A stretch of 64,000 bases of DNA from Palsa-883 sp963847615 (GTDB taxonomy: Bacteria; Pseudomonadota; Alphaproteobacteria; Acetobacterales; Acetobacteraceae), in contig CAWKAN010000020.1 in assembly GCA_963847615.1 (NCBI GenBank), positions 434,001 to 498,000 of the forward strand, given 5' to 3'. The translations under genes and the position numbers were made by a program. Positions within the stretch are counted from its first letter, which is position 1, and the number at the start of each line of letters is the position of its first letter. Below are positions 53,296 through 62,330 of the stretch, piece by piece. The notes under the pieces were generated by a model, which saw nothing but the letters and a program-made list of their open reading frames with translations, had not been told where the DNA came from and ran no database searches.

Positions 53296-55101
53296 ATGAC
53301 CGACACCCCGATCGACCACATCCGCAACTTCGCGATCATCGCCCACATCGACCACGGGAAATCCACCCTGGCCGACCGGCTGATCCAGGTCACCGGCGCG
53401 CTGAGCGACCGCGAGATGACGCCGCAGGTCCTCGACAACATGGAGCTGGAGCGCGAGCGCGGCATCACCATCAAGGCGCAGACCGTCCGGCTGTCCTACC
53501 GGGCGAAGAACAACGAGGTCTACGAGCTGAACCTGATGGACACGCCCGGCCACGTCGACTTCGCCTATGAGGTCTCCCGCAGCCTGGCCGCCTGCGAGGG
53601 CTCGCTGCTGATCGTCGACGCCAGCCAGGGCGTCGAGGCGCAGACCCTCGCCAACGTCTACCAGGCGATCGAGGCCAACCACGAGATCGTCCCGGTGCTG
53701 AACAAGATCGACCTGCCGGCCGCCGAGCCGGCGCGGGTGAAGCAGCAGATCGAGGACGTGATCGGCCTCGATGCCTCCGACGCGGTCGAGATCAGCGCCA
53801 AGACCGGGCTGAACATCGAGGGCGTGCTGGAGGCGCTGGTGCACCGCCTGCCGCCGCCGCAGGGCGATGCCGCGGCGCCGATGAAGGTGCTGCTGGTCGA
53901 TAGCTGGTACGACCAGTACCTCGGCGTGGTGCTGCTGGTCCGGGTGAAGGACGGCCGCCTGAAGCGCGCGCAAAAAATCCGCATGATGTCGACCGGCGCG
54001 GTCTACCAGGTCGAGCAGGTCGGCGTGTTCTCGCCCAAGATGATCCCGACCGACGACCTCGGCCCCGGCGAGATCGGCTACATCACCGCGGCGATCAAGA
54101 CGGTGGCGGATTGCTCCGTCGGCGACACGATCACCGACGACCGCAACCCGGCGGCCGAGGCGCTGCCGGGGTTCAAGCCGTCGATCCCGGTGGTGTGGTG
54201 CGGCCTGTATCCGGTGGACTCCGACGATTTCGAGAAGCTGCGCGAAAGCCTGGGCCGGCTGCGGCTGAACGACGCCAGCTTCCACTACGAGCCGGAGACC
54301 TCGGCGGCGCTCGGCTTCGGCTTCCGCTGCGGCTTCCTGGGGCTGCTGCACCTGGAGATCATCCAGGAGCGGCTGACCCGCGAGTTCGACCTCGACCTGA
54401 TCGCCACCGCGCCGTCGGTGGTCTACCGCGTGCACCGCACCAACGGGACGATGCAGGAGCTGCACAACCCGGCCGACATGCCGGACGGCAGCGTGATCGA
54501 CCACATCGAGGAGCCGTGGATCCGCGCCACCATCATGGTGCCGGACGACTATCTCGGCGCGGTGCTGCACCTGTGCAACGATCGGCGCGGCGCGCAGGTC
54601 GACCTGACCTATGTCGGCAACCGCGCCATGGCGGTCTACCGGCTGCCGCTGAACGAGGTGGTGTTCGACTTCTACGACCGGCTGAAATCGGTCTCGCGCG
54701 GCTACGCCAGCTTCGACTACCAGATGGACGGCTATGCCGACAGCGACCTGGTGCGCATCTCGATCATGGTGAACGGCGATCCGGTGGACGCGCTGAGCTT
54801 CATCGCCCACCGCTCCGCGGCGGAAGCGCGCGGCCGGTCGATCTGCGTCAAGCTGAAGGACCTGATCCCGCGCCAGTTGTTCAAGATCGCGGTGCAGGCG
54901 GCGATCGGCGGGCGGGTCGTCGCGCGCGAAACCATCAGCGCGCTGAGCAAGGACGTGACCGCCAAGTGTTACGGTGGCGACATAACCCGCAAGCGCAAAC
55001 TGCTGGAGAAGCAGAAGGAAGGCAAGAAGCGCATGCGCCAGTTCGGCAAGGTCGAGATCCCGCAATCCGCCTTCCTGGCCGCGCTGAAGATGGACAGCTA
55101 G
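53296..55101 (+). CDS. lepA: Elongation factor 4 (LepA) GTPase
   Basis: 601 residues. The G1 motif AHIDHGKSTLADRL, G2 in ERERGITIKAQTV, G3 DTPGHVDFAYEVSRS and G4 NKIDLPAA are present. The EF-G-like domains II, III and V follow, and the LepA-specific C-terminus has SKDVTAKCYGGDITRKRKLL and KKRMRQFGKVEIPQSAF. LepA acts on the ribosome, promoting back-translocation or subunit biogenesis under stress. The frame is intact and full length. In many proteobacteria lepA precedes lepB; here an amidohydrolase follows and the 71-bp array precedes it. Confidence 0.97.
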   Translation: MTDTPIDHIRNFAIIAHIDHGKSTLADRLIQVTGALSDREMTPQVLDNMELERERGITIKAQTVRLSYRAKNNEVYELNLMDTPGHVDFAYEVSRSLAACEGSLLIVDASQGVEAQTLANVYQAIEANHEIVPVLNKIDLPAAEPARVKQQIEDVIGLDASDAVEISAKTGLNIEGVLEALVHRLPPPQGDAAAPMKVLLVDSWYDQYLGVVLLVRVKDGRLKRAQKIRMMSTGAVYQVEQVGVFSPKMIPTDDLGPGEIGYITAAIKTVADCSVGDTITDDRNPAAEALPGFKPSIPVVWCGLYPVDSDDFEKLRESLGRLRLNDASFHYEPETSAALGFGFRCGFLGLLHLEIIQERLTREFDLDLIATAPSVVYRVHRTNGTMQELHNPADMPDGSVIDHIEEPWIRATIMVPDDYLGAVLHLCNDRRGAQVDLTYVGNRAMAVYRLPLNEVVFDFYDRLKSVSRGYASFDYQMDGYADSDLVRISIMVNGDPVDALSFIAHRSAAEARGRSICVKLKDLIPRQLFKIAVQAAIGGRVVARETISALSKDVTAKCYGGDITRKRKLLEKQKEGKKRMRQFGKVEIPQSAFLAALKMDS

Positions 55102-55104
55102 CGT

Positions 55105-55250
55105 AACATTCTCCCCCTCCCCTTGTGGGAGGGGGACGGGGGGAGGGGTTCCGGGGCAAGAGGCTTCGGTTCAACCCTCGCGGCAAGCCCTCCCCTTGAG
55201 GGCTTGGTCCGCTTCGCAGCCCAAGCCCTCAAGGGGAGCGGACAAATTCT
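55105..55250. repeat. Intergenic hairpins after lepA
   Basis: CCCCCTCCC-CTTGT-GGGAGGGGG lies just past the lepA stop and could end transcription. A longer hairpin follows, with CCTCCCCTTGAGGGCTTGG paired to an inverted CCAAGCCCTCAAGGGGAG copy. Near 55275 is a small GGTCAAGCCCGGCCATGAC palindrome of the type that interrupts the GxxExxY gene. Confidence 0.6.
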
Positions 55251-55370
55251 CCGGGGCCACACCCTTATCGCGATGCCTATAGGGTCAAGCCCGGCCATGA
55301 CGGTGACAGGACGCTGTTGCACCCCATCCGCTCGTGGCAAACTCTGGCAAATCACGCTTAGGAGACGCGA

Positions 55371-56603
55371 ATGGGATCGTATCTGTTCATCGGCGGACGC
55401 TTCCTCGATCCGCGCCACGACGAGCTGCGCGACGGGATGGAAGTCCTGGTCGAGGACACCCTGATCAAGCAGGTCTCCGACCGCCCGATCGCCGCCCCCA
55501 ACGCCCAGCGCATCGACATCGGCGGCCGCACGCTGATGCCCGGCCTGATCGACGCGCACATCCACGTCGTGCTGACCGAGGTGAACCTGCAACTGCTGGC
55601 CGACGTGCCGCTGACCCTGCTGGCGGCCAAGGGCTCGGTCGCCATGCGCGCGATGCTGGAGCGCGGCTTCACCACGCTGCGCGACACCGGCGGCGCCGAC
55701 TGGGGCATCAAGGCCGCGGTCGAGCAAGGCCTGTTCGTCGGCCCCAGGCTGTTCATCGCCGGCCAGCCGCTCAGCCAGACCGGCGGGCACGGCGACTTCC
55801 GCAAGCGCACCCAGACGCAATTCAGCTGCGCCTGCTGCTCCGGCCTCTCTTGGGCGGCGCGCGTCGCCGACGGCGTGCCCGACGTGGTGAAGGCCACGCG
55901 CGACGAGCTGCGCAAGGGCGCCGACCACATCAAGCTGATGGTCTCCGGCGGCGTCGCCTCGCAGCTCGACCCGCTGGAGAGCCTGCAATACCGCGTCGAT
56001 GAGATCGAGGCCGCGGTGGACGAGGCGACGCGCTGGGGCAGCTACGTCTGCGCCCATGCCTACAGCGCCAAGGCGATCGAGCGCGCGGTGCGCGCCGGCG
56101 TGCGCACCATCGAGCACGGCAACCTGATCGACACCCCGACGGCGCGGCTGATGGCGGAGCGCGGCGCCTATGTGGTGCCGACCCTGGTGGCCTACGACGC
56201 GCTGCAGCGGCGCGGCCCGGACTACGGGCTGTCGGCCTACAGCCTGGCGAAGAACGAACTGGTGCTGGCGGCCGGGTTGCGCTCGCTGGAGATCTGCCGC
56301 GCCGCGGGGGTGCAGATCGGCTTCGGCAGCGACCTGCTGGGCCAGTTGCAGACCGACCACTGCACCGAGTTCACCCTGCGCGCCGAGGTGATGTCGGCGC
56401 AGGAGATCATCCGCTCCGCCACGCTGGTCAACGCCGAGATCGTGCGCCAGGTGGGCAAGCTCGGCGAGCTGGTGCCGGGCGCCTTCGCCGACCTGCTGGT
56501 GGTGGACGGCGATCCGTATCGCGACCTGGGGGTGTTCCGCAGCGACGGCGGCCGGCTGGACGCGATCATGGCCAACGGCGCGTTCGTGCGGAACCGGCTG
56601 TAG
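55371..56603 (+). CDS. Metal-dependent amidohydrolase
   Basis: 410 residues. It has the beta-sandwich start FIGGRFLDPRHDELRDG, then the HxH metal ligands in LMPGLIDAHIHVVL, the Lys in ADHIKLMVSGGVAS, His residues in VCAHAYSAKAIERAV and TIEHGNLID, and the Asp in IGFGSDLLGQLQ. The C-terminus is GAFADLLVVDGDPYRDL. It resembles the imidazolonepropionase / Xaa-Pro dipeptidase-like branch of the superfamily. It hydrolyses a cyclic or peptide amide; the substrate is unknown. AGGAGACGCGA precedes the ATG. Confidence 0.9.
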   Translation: MGSYLFIGGRFLDPRHDELRDGMEVLVEDTLIKQVSDRPIAAPNAQRIDIGGRTLMPGLIDAHIHVVLTEVNLQLLADVPLTLLAAKGSVAMRAMLERGFTTLRDTGGADWGIKAAVEQGLFVGPRLFIAGQPLSQTGGHGDFRKRTQTQFSCACCSGLSWAARVADGVPDVVKATRDELRKGADHIKLMVSGGVASQLDPLESLQYRVDEIEAAVDEATRWGSYVCAHAYSAKAIERAVRAGVRTIEHGNLIDTPTARLMAERGAYVVPTLVAYDALQRRGPDYGLSAYSLAKNELVLAAGLRSLEICRAAGVQIGFGSDLLGQLQTDHCTEFTLRAEVMSAQEIIRSATLVNAEIVRQVGKLGELVPGAFADLLVVDGDPYRDLGVFRSDGGRLDAIMANGAFVRNRL

Positions 56604-56876
56604 GGCGCCGGCGCGTCCGCGCCGGTCCGCATTGTATCGGGTTGCGGTGGCAAGCCGCGGCCCGAAACCGTGGCGCCGAGGCGGCGACGTGCAACGTGTC
56701 GGCGCGGATCTGCAATGTTGGTCAGGCGACGATTGGGGGCTCATACCGACGGCCCGAAAGCCTGGCCGTTCGGCCGGTGTCGGCCGGTGACGTCGCCCGG
56801 CCTCGGTGCGCGGTTCTCGATTCCCGACAGGGACGTTTTCGGCTATGAGTTCGGGGATCAAGCAGCGGAGATCGCA

Positions 56877-57083
56877 ATGACAGGCAGGGCGCAGCGCTTC
56901 CCGATCCGCCGCTATGCGTCGCTCGATGCGATGAAGGCCGACGAATATCAATATTGGCAGAACCGCCCGGCCTACGAGCGCCTGGCTGCCACGTCGGAGA
57001 TCTCGACCGAGGCGTATCGCATCAAGGATCCAGGCGGGAATGTATCTCGACTTCAAAGAACTCTTAGCCATCTTAAACGCTAG
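56877..57083 (+). CDS. Small protein upstream of nucleotidyltransferase
   Basis: 68 residues: MTGRAQRFPIRRYASLDAMK then ADEYQYWQNRPAYERLAATS and EISTEAYRIKDPGGNVSRLQ. AGCGGAGATCGCA precedes the ATG. It overlaps the following nucleotidyltransferase gene by 44 bases, as is usual for small partner proteins of AbiEii-like nucleotidyltransferases. It may be an antitoxin; there is no recognised domain. The 270 bp before it show no gene. Confidence 0.6.
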   Translation: MTGRAQRFPIRRYASLDAMKADEYQYWQNRPAYERLAATSEISTEAYRIKDPGGNVSRLQRTLSHLKR

Positions 57084-57558
57084 GAAGGTCCGCTATCTGG
57101 TCGTCGGTGGCTACGCCGTCTCGTTCCACGCGCAACCTCGCGCCACCAAGGACCTCGATCTTTGGGTCAACCCCGACCTCGCCAACGCGACCGCGCTGTA
57201 CGGCGCGCTTGGCGAATTCGGCGCCCCGCTCGACAACCTGAAACCCGCCGACTTTGCCGAGTCCGGCTCGTTCTTTCGCATGGGCACGCCGCCATTGATG
57301 GTGGATATCCTGCCCGAGATCAGCGGCGTCGATTTCGCTGCCGCCTGGTCGCGGCGGATCGAGGCGCCGCTCGACGCCGATAGCAGCGTCATTGCGCCGT
57401 TCATCTCGGCCGATGACCCGCTTGCCGCCAAGCTGGCCGCGGGCCGCAAGCAGGACCTCGCGGATGTGGCGGCAATCCGCGCGGCGCAGGGTCGGCCGGG
57501 ACAGCCCCGCGCGGCGCGACCGCGCCGCGGGCGAAAGCGGTCAGCGCGGAAGCCGTAA
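57040..57558 (+). CDS. Nucleotidyltransferase, DUF6036/AbiEii-like
   Basis: 172 residues. VRYLVVGGYAVSFHAQPRAT then KDLDLWVNPD forms the GG...DxD signature of the minimal nucleotidyltransferase fold. PPLMVDILPEISGVDFAAAW supplies the third carboxylate (VDI). FISADDPLAAKLAAGRKQDLADVAAI is the helical end shared with the DUF6036 group. The Arg/Lys tail after residue 150 is low complexity. With the overlapping small gene it forms a candidate two-gene toxin-antitoxin pair. Confidence 0.78.
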   Translation: MYLDFKELLAILNARKVRYLVVGGYAVSFHAQPRATKDLDLWVNPDLANATALYGALGEFGAPLDNLKPADFAESGSFFRMGTPPLMVDILPEISGVDFAAAWSRRIEAPLDADSSVIAPFISADDPLAAKLAAGRKQDLADVAAIRAAQGRPGQPRAARPRRGRKRSARKP

Positions 57559-57750
57559 GTGTGCCAGGGCGCCCGCGCGGCGCGAACGTCCCGGCGTGAC
57601 ACCTGGTTTGCTCGGCGGCGATCAGGTGGTTGCAGCTCCGACCTTCGCTCGGTTCCCCCGATCGCCCGGACACCAACCCGCTTCCTCGTTGACACCGCCA
57701 CCCCCCGCGCGGAATGCTCGCGACCGGAAAATTTCCGGGTTGGAACAGGC

Positions 57751-58563
57751 ATGACGGACGCGCTGGCGCGGATGGAGCACGCGGCGGTATCGCTGCTGGT
57801 GGCCGTCGGCGTCGCGCTGATCGGCGTGCCGCTGGTGCTCACGCTGTATCTCAGCGTGTTCGACGAGAAGCTGATCCTGTTCCCCCCGCACGGCTACACG
57901 CTCGGCTGGTACCCGGCGATCCCCGCCACCTTCGGCGCGCCGATCTGGACCAGCCTGCAACTCGGCGTCGCCGCCGTGGCCGGCAGCCTGCTGCTGGGCG
58001 TGCCCGCCGGCATCGGCCTGTCGCGCCACCGCTTCCGCGGCAAGGGGCTGGTCAGCACGCTGCTGCTCGCCCCGATCACGGTGCCCGGCATCGCCCTTGG
58101 CCTCGCGGTCTACATCGTGCTGGTCAGCATCGACGAGCAGGCCGGCTCGGCGCTGACCGGTTCCCTTGCCGGGCTGGTGCTGGCCCACATCATGATCACC
58201 ACGCCCTGGGTGGTGCGGCTCTGCCTCGCCAGCCTGGCCACGCACGACCGCACCGCCGAGGAAGCCGCCGCCAGCCTCGGCGCCCATCCGCTCAATGTCA
58301 TCTGGCGCGTCACTCTGCCGGCGATGCGCCCCGGCATCATCGCCGGCGCGCTGTTCGCCTTCGTCATCTCCTTTGAGAACCTCGAGCTGGCGCTGTTCCT
58401 GAGCAGCCCCGGCGTCACCACGCTGCCCGTCGCGGTGCTGCAATATCTTGAATACCATATCGATCCGATGGTGGCGGCGGTGGCGGTCGCGCAGACCGTC
58501 GGCATCGCCGTGCTGCTGCTGCTGCTCGACCGCTTCGTCCGCCTCGGCCGGGTGGTGCGATGA
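57751..58563 (+). CDS. ABC transporter permease (PotC-like)
   Basis: 270 residues and about six membrane helices. VSLLVAVGVALIGVPLVLTL is helix 1. The cytoplasmic EAA loop is EEAAASLGAHPLNVIWRVTL. The PotC-type start has FDEKLILFPPHGYTLGWY. It is the first gene of a four-gene operon with ATPase, binding protein and second permease. Overlap with the next gene is ATGA. Such systems import spermidine, putrescine or related organic cations and carboxylates. Confidence 0.88.
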   Translation: MTDALARMEHAAVSLLVAVGVALIGVPLVLTLYLSVFDEKLILFPPHGYTLGWYPAIPATFGAPIWTSLQLGVAAVAGSLLLGVPAGIGLSRHRFRGKGLVSTLLLAPITVPGIALGLAVYIVLVSIDEQAGSALTGSLAGLVLAHIMITTPWVVRLCLASLATHDRTAEEAAASLGAHPLNVIWRVTLPAMRPGIIAGALFAFVISFENLELALFLSSPGVTTLPVAVLQYLEYHIDPMVAAVAVAQTVGIAVLLLLLDRFVRLGRVVR

Positions 58564-59699
58564 CCGCTTCGGCCGAGGCATCCTCGCTGTCATTGCAGCA
58601 CCTGGTGCGCCGCTTCGGCGCGCACGCCGCGGTGGACGATGTCAGCCTCGACGTCACGCCCGGCGAGATGGTCGTGCTGCTCGGCCCCTCCGGCTGCGGC
58701 AAGACCACGACGCTGCGCCTGGTCGCCGGCTTCCTCGCGCCCAACGCCGGCGACATCCGCCTCGACGGGCGCAGCATCGTGACGCTGCCGCCGCACCGGC
58801 GCGACATGGGCATCGTGTTCCAGAGCTACGCGCTGTTTCCGCATCTCAGCGTCGCGCGCAACATCGCCTTCGGGCTGGAGATGCGCCGCGCCGGCGCGGC
58901 CGCGACCGAAGCGCGCGTGCAGGAGATGCTGCGCCTGGTGCGCCTGGAAGCCTTCGCCGCGCGGCTGCCGCGCCAGTTGTCCGGCGGCCAGCAGCAGCGC
59001 GTCGCCCTGGCCCGCGCGTTGGCGATCCATCCGCGCGTGCTGCTGCTGGACGAGCCGCTGTCCAACCTGGACGCCGCGCTGCGCCAGGACATGGCGCGCG
59101 AGATCCGCCTGCTGCAACAGGGGCGCGGCATCACCACGATCATGGTGACGCACGACCAGACCGAGGCGATGGCGATGGCCGATCGGCTGGTGCTGATGCA
59201 CGACGGCAAGGTGCAACAGATCGGCCCGCCCGAGGCGCTGCACCTGCGTCCCGCCAATCCCTTCGTCGCCCGCTTCATCGGCGGCAGCAACGTCGTGCCA
59301 GGCCGGATCGATGGCGGGACGAAACTGCAACTGCCCGATGGACCAACGATGATGCTGGCCGCCGCCTATCCCGGCGCCGGCGCGGCAAGCCTGGCCGTGC
59401 GGCCTGACAGCATCCGGCTTGGCGCGCCGGGCCAGAGCGGCGCGCGCGCCGAGGGCACGGTCGAGCTGTGCACCTGGCTCGGCGCCACGGTCGAACTTGT
59501 CGTGCGCCTCGGCCCGGAGATCGCCATCCTGGCGCGCGGCCCCGGCCTCGGCCCGGACGCGGCGCCACGCCACAAGGCGGGCACGCGCGTCAGCCTGCAC
59601 TGGTCCGCGGACGACGAATTCCTGTTCGACGCCAGCGGCCAGCCGGTCGCGGCGGATGCCCCGCATTTCACGCCAACCAGGGAGACCAACGATGCCTGA
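58560..59699 (+). CDS. ABC transporter ATP-binding protein (PotA-like)
   Basis: 379 residues. Walker A is LLGPSGCGKTTTLRL, the Q-loop FQSYALFPHLSV, the signature LSGGQQQRVALARALA, Walker B VLLLDEPLSNLDAAL and the H-loop MVTHDQTEAMAMADR. After residue 240 comes the TOBE-type regulatory domain (FIGGSNVVPGRI, LAVRPDSIRLG) of the spermidine/iron/maltose-type importers. It drives import by the permease pair. It ends within the start of the binding protein gene (8-base overlap). Confidence 0.93.
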   Translation: MTASAEASSLSLQHLVRRFGAHAAVDDVSLDVTPGEMVVLLGPSGCGKTTTLRLVAGFLAPNAGDIRLDGRSIVTLPPHRRDMGIVFQSYALFPHLSVARNIAFGLEMRRAGAAATEARVQEMLRLVRLEAFAARLPRQLSGGQQQRVALARALAIHPRVLLLDEPLSNLDAALRQDMAREIRLLQQGRGITTIMVTHDQTEAMAMADRLVLMHDGKVQQIGPPEALHLRPANPFVARFIGGSNVVPGRIDGGTKLQLPDGPTMMLAAAYPGAGAASLAVRPDSIRLGAPGQSGARAEGTVELCTWLGATVELVVRLGPEIAILARGPGLGPDAAPRHKAGTRVSLHWSADDEFLFDASGQPVAADAPHFTPTRETNDA

Positions 59700-60744
59700 A
59701 CCCACCCACCGCCTCATCCTGCCCCGCCGCGCGGTGCTGGGCGCCGGCGCGCTGCTTGCCGCGCCCGCCCTGCTGCCCCGCCGCGCCGATGCGGCCGAGA
59801 GCTGCGTCGTCGGCACCTGGGGTGGCGACTATGCCAGGCTGCTGCGCGAGAACATTGACGATCCGATCCTGAAGCCCAAGGGCGTCACCGTGATCCAGGA
59901 CGTCGGCGACGAGACGCCGCGCGTCGCCAAGCTGACCGCGCAACGCAAACTGCCACACGGCACGATGGACATCGCCTGCCTCGGCGCGCTGAACGGCTAC
60001 CGTGTGAACGAAGCCGGCCTGGTCGAGCCGCTCGACGAGACGAAGGTGCCCAATCTGAAGCACGTGTGGCCCTATCTGCGCTCGCCCGCCTTCGTGCCGC
60101 ACATCTACAGCGCGCAGGTGATCGTCTACAACCCGGCGGCGGTGAAGGACCCGCCGAAGAGCTTCGCCGATCTGCTGGACCCGAAATGGAAGGGCAAGGT
60201 CGGCATGGTCAGCACCGTGGCGCCCTGGGTGATGATGGGCGCCAGCCTGCTGGAAAGCGGCACCACCACCGACTTCGACAAGGCCAAGGCGTTCATGCTG
60301 AAACTGAACGCCAACGGCCTGCGGCTGTATGCGGAGACCGACGCCCTGGCGCCGGCCTTCAAGTCGGGCGAGATCGATGTCGGCGTGATCTGGCTGGCGC
60401 GCAGTTTCATGTGGCACAACGCCGGCTTCCCGGTGAAGGGCCAGTTCCCCACGGAGGGCGCCATTCTTTACGTCTCCGGCATGGTGGTGCCGAAGAACGC
60501 GCCGAACAAGGACGCCGCGTTCAAGTACATGAACGCGCTGCTGGAACCCTCGGCGCAACAGGGCTTCGCCGCGCACATGGGCTACCTGCCCACGGTCGAC
60601 GACGCACCGCTGTCGGGCGACGTCGGCGAGCAGCTGGCGTTTCCCGACCCCAAGCCGAAGCTGGTGACGCCGGACTATGCGGTGATCAGCAAGGCGATGC
60701 CGGAGCTGAACGATTGGTGGCTCAAGAACATCCAGCACAGTTGA
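59692..60744 (+). CDS. ABC transporter substrate-binding protein (PotD/spermidine-putrescine type)
   Basis: 350 residues. LPRRAVLGAGALLAAPALL is a signal with a twin-arginine-like pair, cleaved near ADAAES. The mature protein starts CVVGTWGGDYARLLRENIDD and has ADLLDPKWKGKVGMVST, the cleft-lining YAETDALAPAFKSGEIDVGV, and GAILYVSGMVVPKNAPNKDA. The fold is the type II periplasmic binding protein of the PotD/YdcS cluster. The ligand cannot be fixed from the sequence. Confidence 0.9.
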   Translation: MPEPTHRLILPRRAVLGAGALLAAPALLPRRADAAESCVVGTWGGDYARLLRENIDDPILKPKGVTVIQDVGDETPRVAKLTAQRKLPHGTMDIACLGALNGYRVNEAGLVEPLDETKVPNLKHVWPYLRSPAFVPHIYSAQVIVYNPAAVKDPPKSFADLLDPKWKGKVGMVSTVAPWVMMGASLLESGTTTDFDKAKAFMLKLNANGLRLYAETDALAPAFKSGEIDVGVIWLARSFMWHNAGFPVKGQFPTEGAILYVSGMVVPKNAPNKDAAFKYMNALLEPSAQQGFAAHMGYLPTVDDAPLSGDVGEQLAFPDPKPKLVTPDYAVISKAMPELNDWWLKNIQHS

Positions 60745-60760
60745 AGCCTGATCGCGCACG

Positions 60761-61663
60761 GTGGGCTCGCCGGGCAGCGTGACCAGCGCGATCGACCAGG
60801 CAGAGCGCGCGGCGCGCCGGCGGGAAGCCGGCGCCGCGTTCTCGCTGCTCGGCCCGGCCAGCCTGCTGATGCTGCTGATGCTGGTGGTGCCGCTCGGCTT
60901 CATGCTGCGCGACAGCCTGAACCGTTTCGACCCGACCGAGATGATGATCGCCGCGGTGACGCCGGAGAACTACCTGCGGTTCCTGGTGGATCCGTTCTAT
61001 CGCAGCGTGCTGTACACCACGGTCCGCGTCTCGGTCATCGTCACGGTGGCGTGCCTGTTGTGCGGCCTGCCGATGGCCTGGCGGCTGGCGCGCAGCACCA
61101 GCCGGTGGAAGTCGGCGCTGGTGGTGCTGACCGTGCTGCCGCTGTTCATCGGCTCGACCACGCGCACCGCGGGCTGGATGATCCTGTTCAGCCGCGGCGG
61201 CATGCTGGACATCGTCTCGCGCCGGCTGTTCGAGGCCGCCCCGGTCAGCCTGATGTACACCGAGCCCGCGGTGATCCTCGGCATCATCGCGATCAACCTG
61301 CCGTTCACCATCCTGACCCTGCAGAGCGTGTTCGAGGGGATCGATCCGCGCCTGGAAGAAGCCGCCGCCTCGATGGGCGCCGCGCCGTCGCGCGCGTTCT
61401 GGCGCATCGTCTTCCCGCTGGCGCTGCCCGGGATACTGATTGCCGCAGTGCTGTGCTTCATCCTGTGCATGAACGCCTTCGCCACGCCGGTGCTGCTGGG
61501 CGGGCCGCGGTTCCAGATGATGGCGCCGCTGCTGTTCTGGGCGTTCTCCGGCGACAACAACTGGCCGTTCGCGGCGGCGCTGGCATTCATCCTGATGGCG
61601 ACCACGCTGGGCCTGACCGGCCTGGCCAACGTGATGATCCCCAGGCGCTATCGCGGTGGGTAG
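60761..61663 (+). CDS. ABC transporter permease (PotB-like)
   Basis: 300 residues with six helices. LGPASLLMLLMLVVPLGFML is helix 1, LYTTVRVSVIVTVACLLCGLP helix 2, and the EAA loop is EEAAASMGAAPSRAFWRIVF. The start is GTG at 60761, 16 bp after the binding protein stop. It completes the importer. The order permease-ATPase-SBP-permease is unusual for pot operons but occurs in proteobacterial relatives. Confidence 0.88.
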   Translation: MGSPGSVTSAIDQAERAARRREAGAAFSLLGPASLLMLLMLVVPLGFMLRDSLNRFDPTEMMIAAVTPENYLRFLVDPFYRSVLYTTVRVSVIVTVACLLCGLPMAWRLARSTSRWKSALVVLTVLPLFIGSTTRTAGWMILFSRGGMLDIVSRRLFEAAPVSLMYTEPAVILGIIAINLPFTILTLQSVFEGIDPRLEEAAASMGAAPSRAFWRIVFPLALPGILIAAVLCFILCMNAFATPVLLGGPRFQMMAPLLFWAFSGDNNWPFAAALAFILMATTLGLTGLANVMIPRRYRGG

Positions 61664-61958
61664 CGCGCCATAACCTCGCCCGCCTGCGGGAGAGGTCGCG
61701 CAGCGAAGCGACGCGGGTGAGGGTGGTGCCGCAACGCCTGTGTTGGCCGGTCCGCACAACCTCTCTCCGTCATGGCCTGACCCGGCCATCCGCCACCGTC
61801 GGAGCGGCGTGGCATCCTGGGTCAGGCCTGGCCATAACACAGAGGCAACGTCGTCTGGCCAACATGACAACTGCCGGCAGTCCGGCGAGCTTCCCCCGCA
61901 TCCCGCGCGCTGCGTGCCTTCCCCCCTCCCGCCTGCGGGCAAACCGCTGGGTGCCCCG
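61664..61958. other. Intergenic repeats
   Basis: It contains a GCGGGAGAGGT-type fragment near 61690 related to the element at 22680. It also contains two small palindromes with GGCCTGACCCGGCCA and GGTCAGGCCTGGCCA near 61765 and 61810. It separates the convergent ABC operon and dioxygenase genes. No gene is present. Confidence 0.6.
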
Positions 61959-62330
61959 CTACGTATCAACCTCGCGCAGCACCTCGGTCTTCAGCGGGAG
62001 AACCTCCCCCATCCACACCGCGTGCCGCGTGTGATCGTCCCGCGGGCGGCCCGATTCCGGGTGCAGCAGCACGGTCAGTCCCATCCGGTTCAGCATGAGG
62101 AACGGCGCCAGCGTCGGAAACACCTCCGGCTGAAACGCGATCTGGTACATCGCCGTCGGGTGCGGCCCGACCAGCACGTCGTGCCAGCGTCCCATGCGCA
62201 CCGTAAATCGCGCCTCCACCCAGTCGCGCAGTTGCGCCGCGCGCGCCCGGCTGTCGGCATCCGCCGGGTCGTAATAGATGTGCGCGTGATAATCGGTGAT
62301 CGTGCCGACCTCTTTCGCCGCCTCGCTCAT
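61959..62330 (-). CDS. DOPA 4,5-dioxygenase family protein
   Basis: 123 residues: ITDYHAHIYYDPADADSRAR carries the HxHxY metal-site motif, followed by FTVRMGRWHDVLVGPHPTAM, MYQIAFQPEVF and LTVLLHPESGRPRDDHTRHA with the further His residues. The length matches the bacterial extradiol DOPA dioxygenase-like family. The role in catechol ring cleavage is from family knowledge. It overlaps the acyl-CoA ligase stop (ATGA), so it is part of a degradation operon with ligase and thiolase. Confidence 0.9.
   Translation of the reverse strand: MSEAAKEVGTITDYHAHIYYDPADADSRARAAQLRDWVEARFTVRMGRWHDVLVGPHPTAMYQIAFQPEVFPTLAPFLMLNRMGLTVLLHPESGRPRDDHTRHAVWMGEVLPLKTEVLREVDT

Noticed and set aside
52016..55065. 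Very long open frames across the 71-bp array on both strands, up to nearly 1000 codons
   Set aside because: They arise because GC-rich repeat units lack stops in several frames at once. The 71-bp step rotates the frame, and the minus-strand frame runs antisense through lepA.
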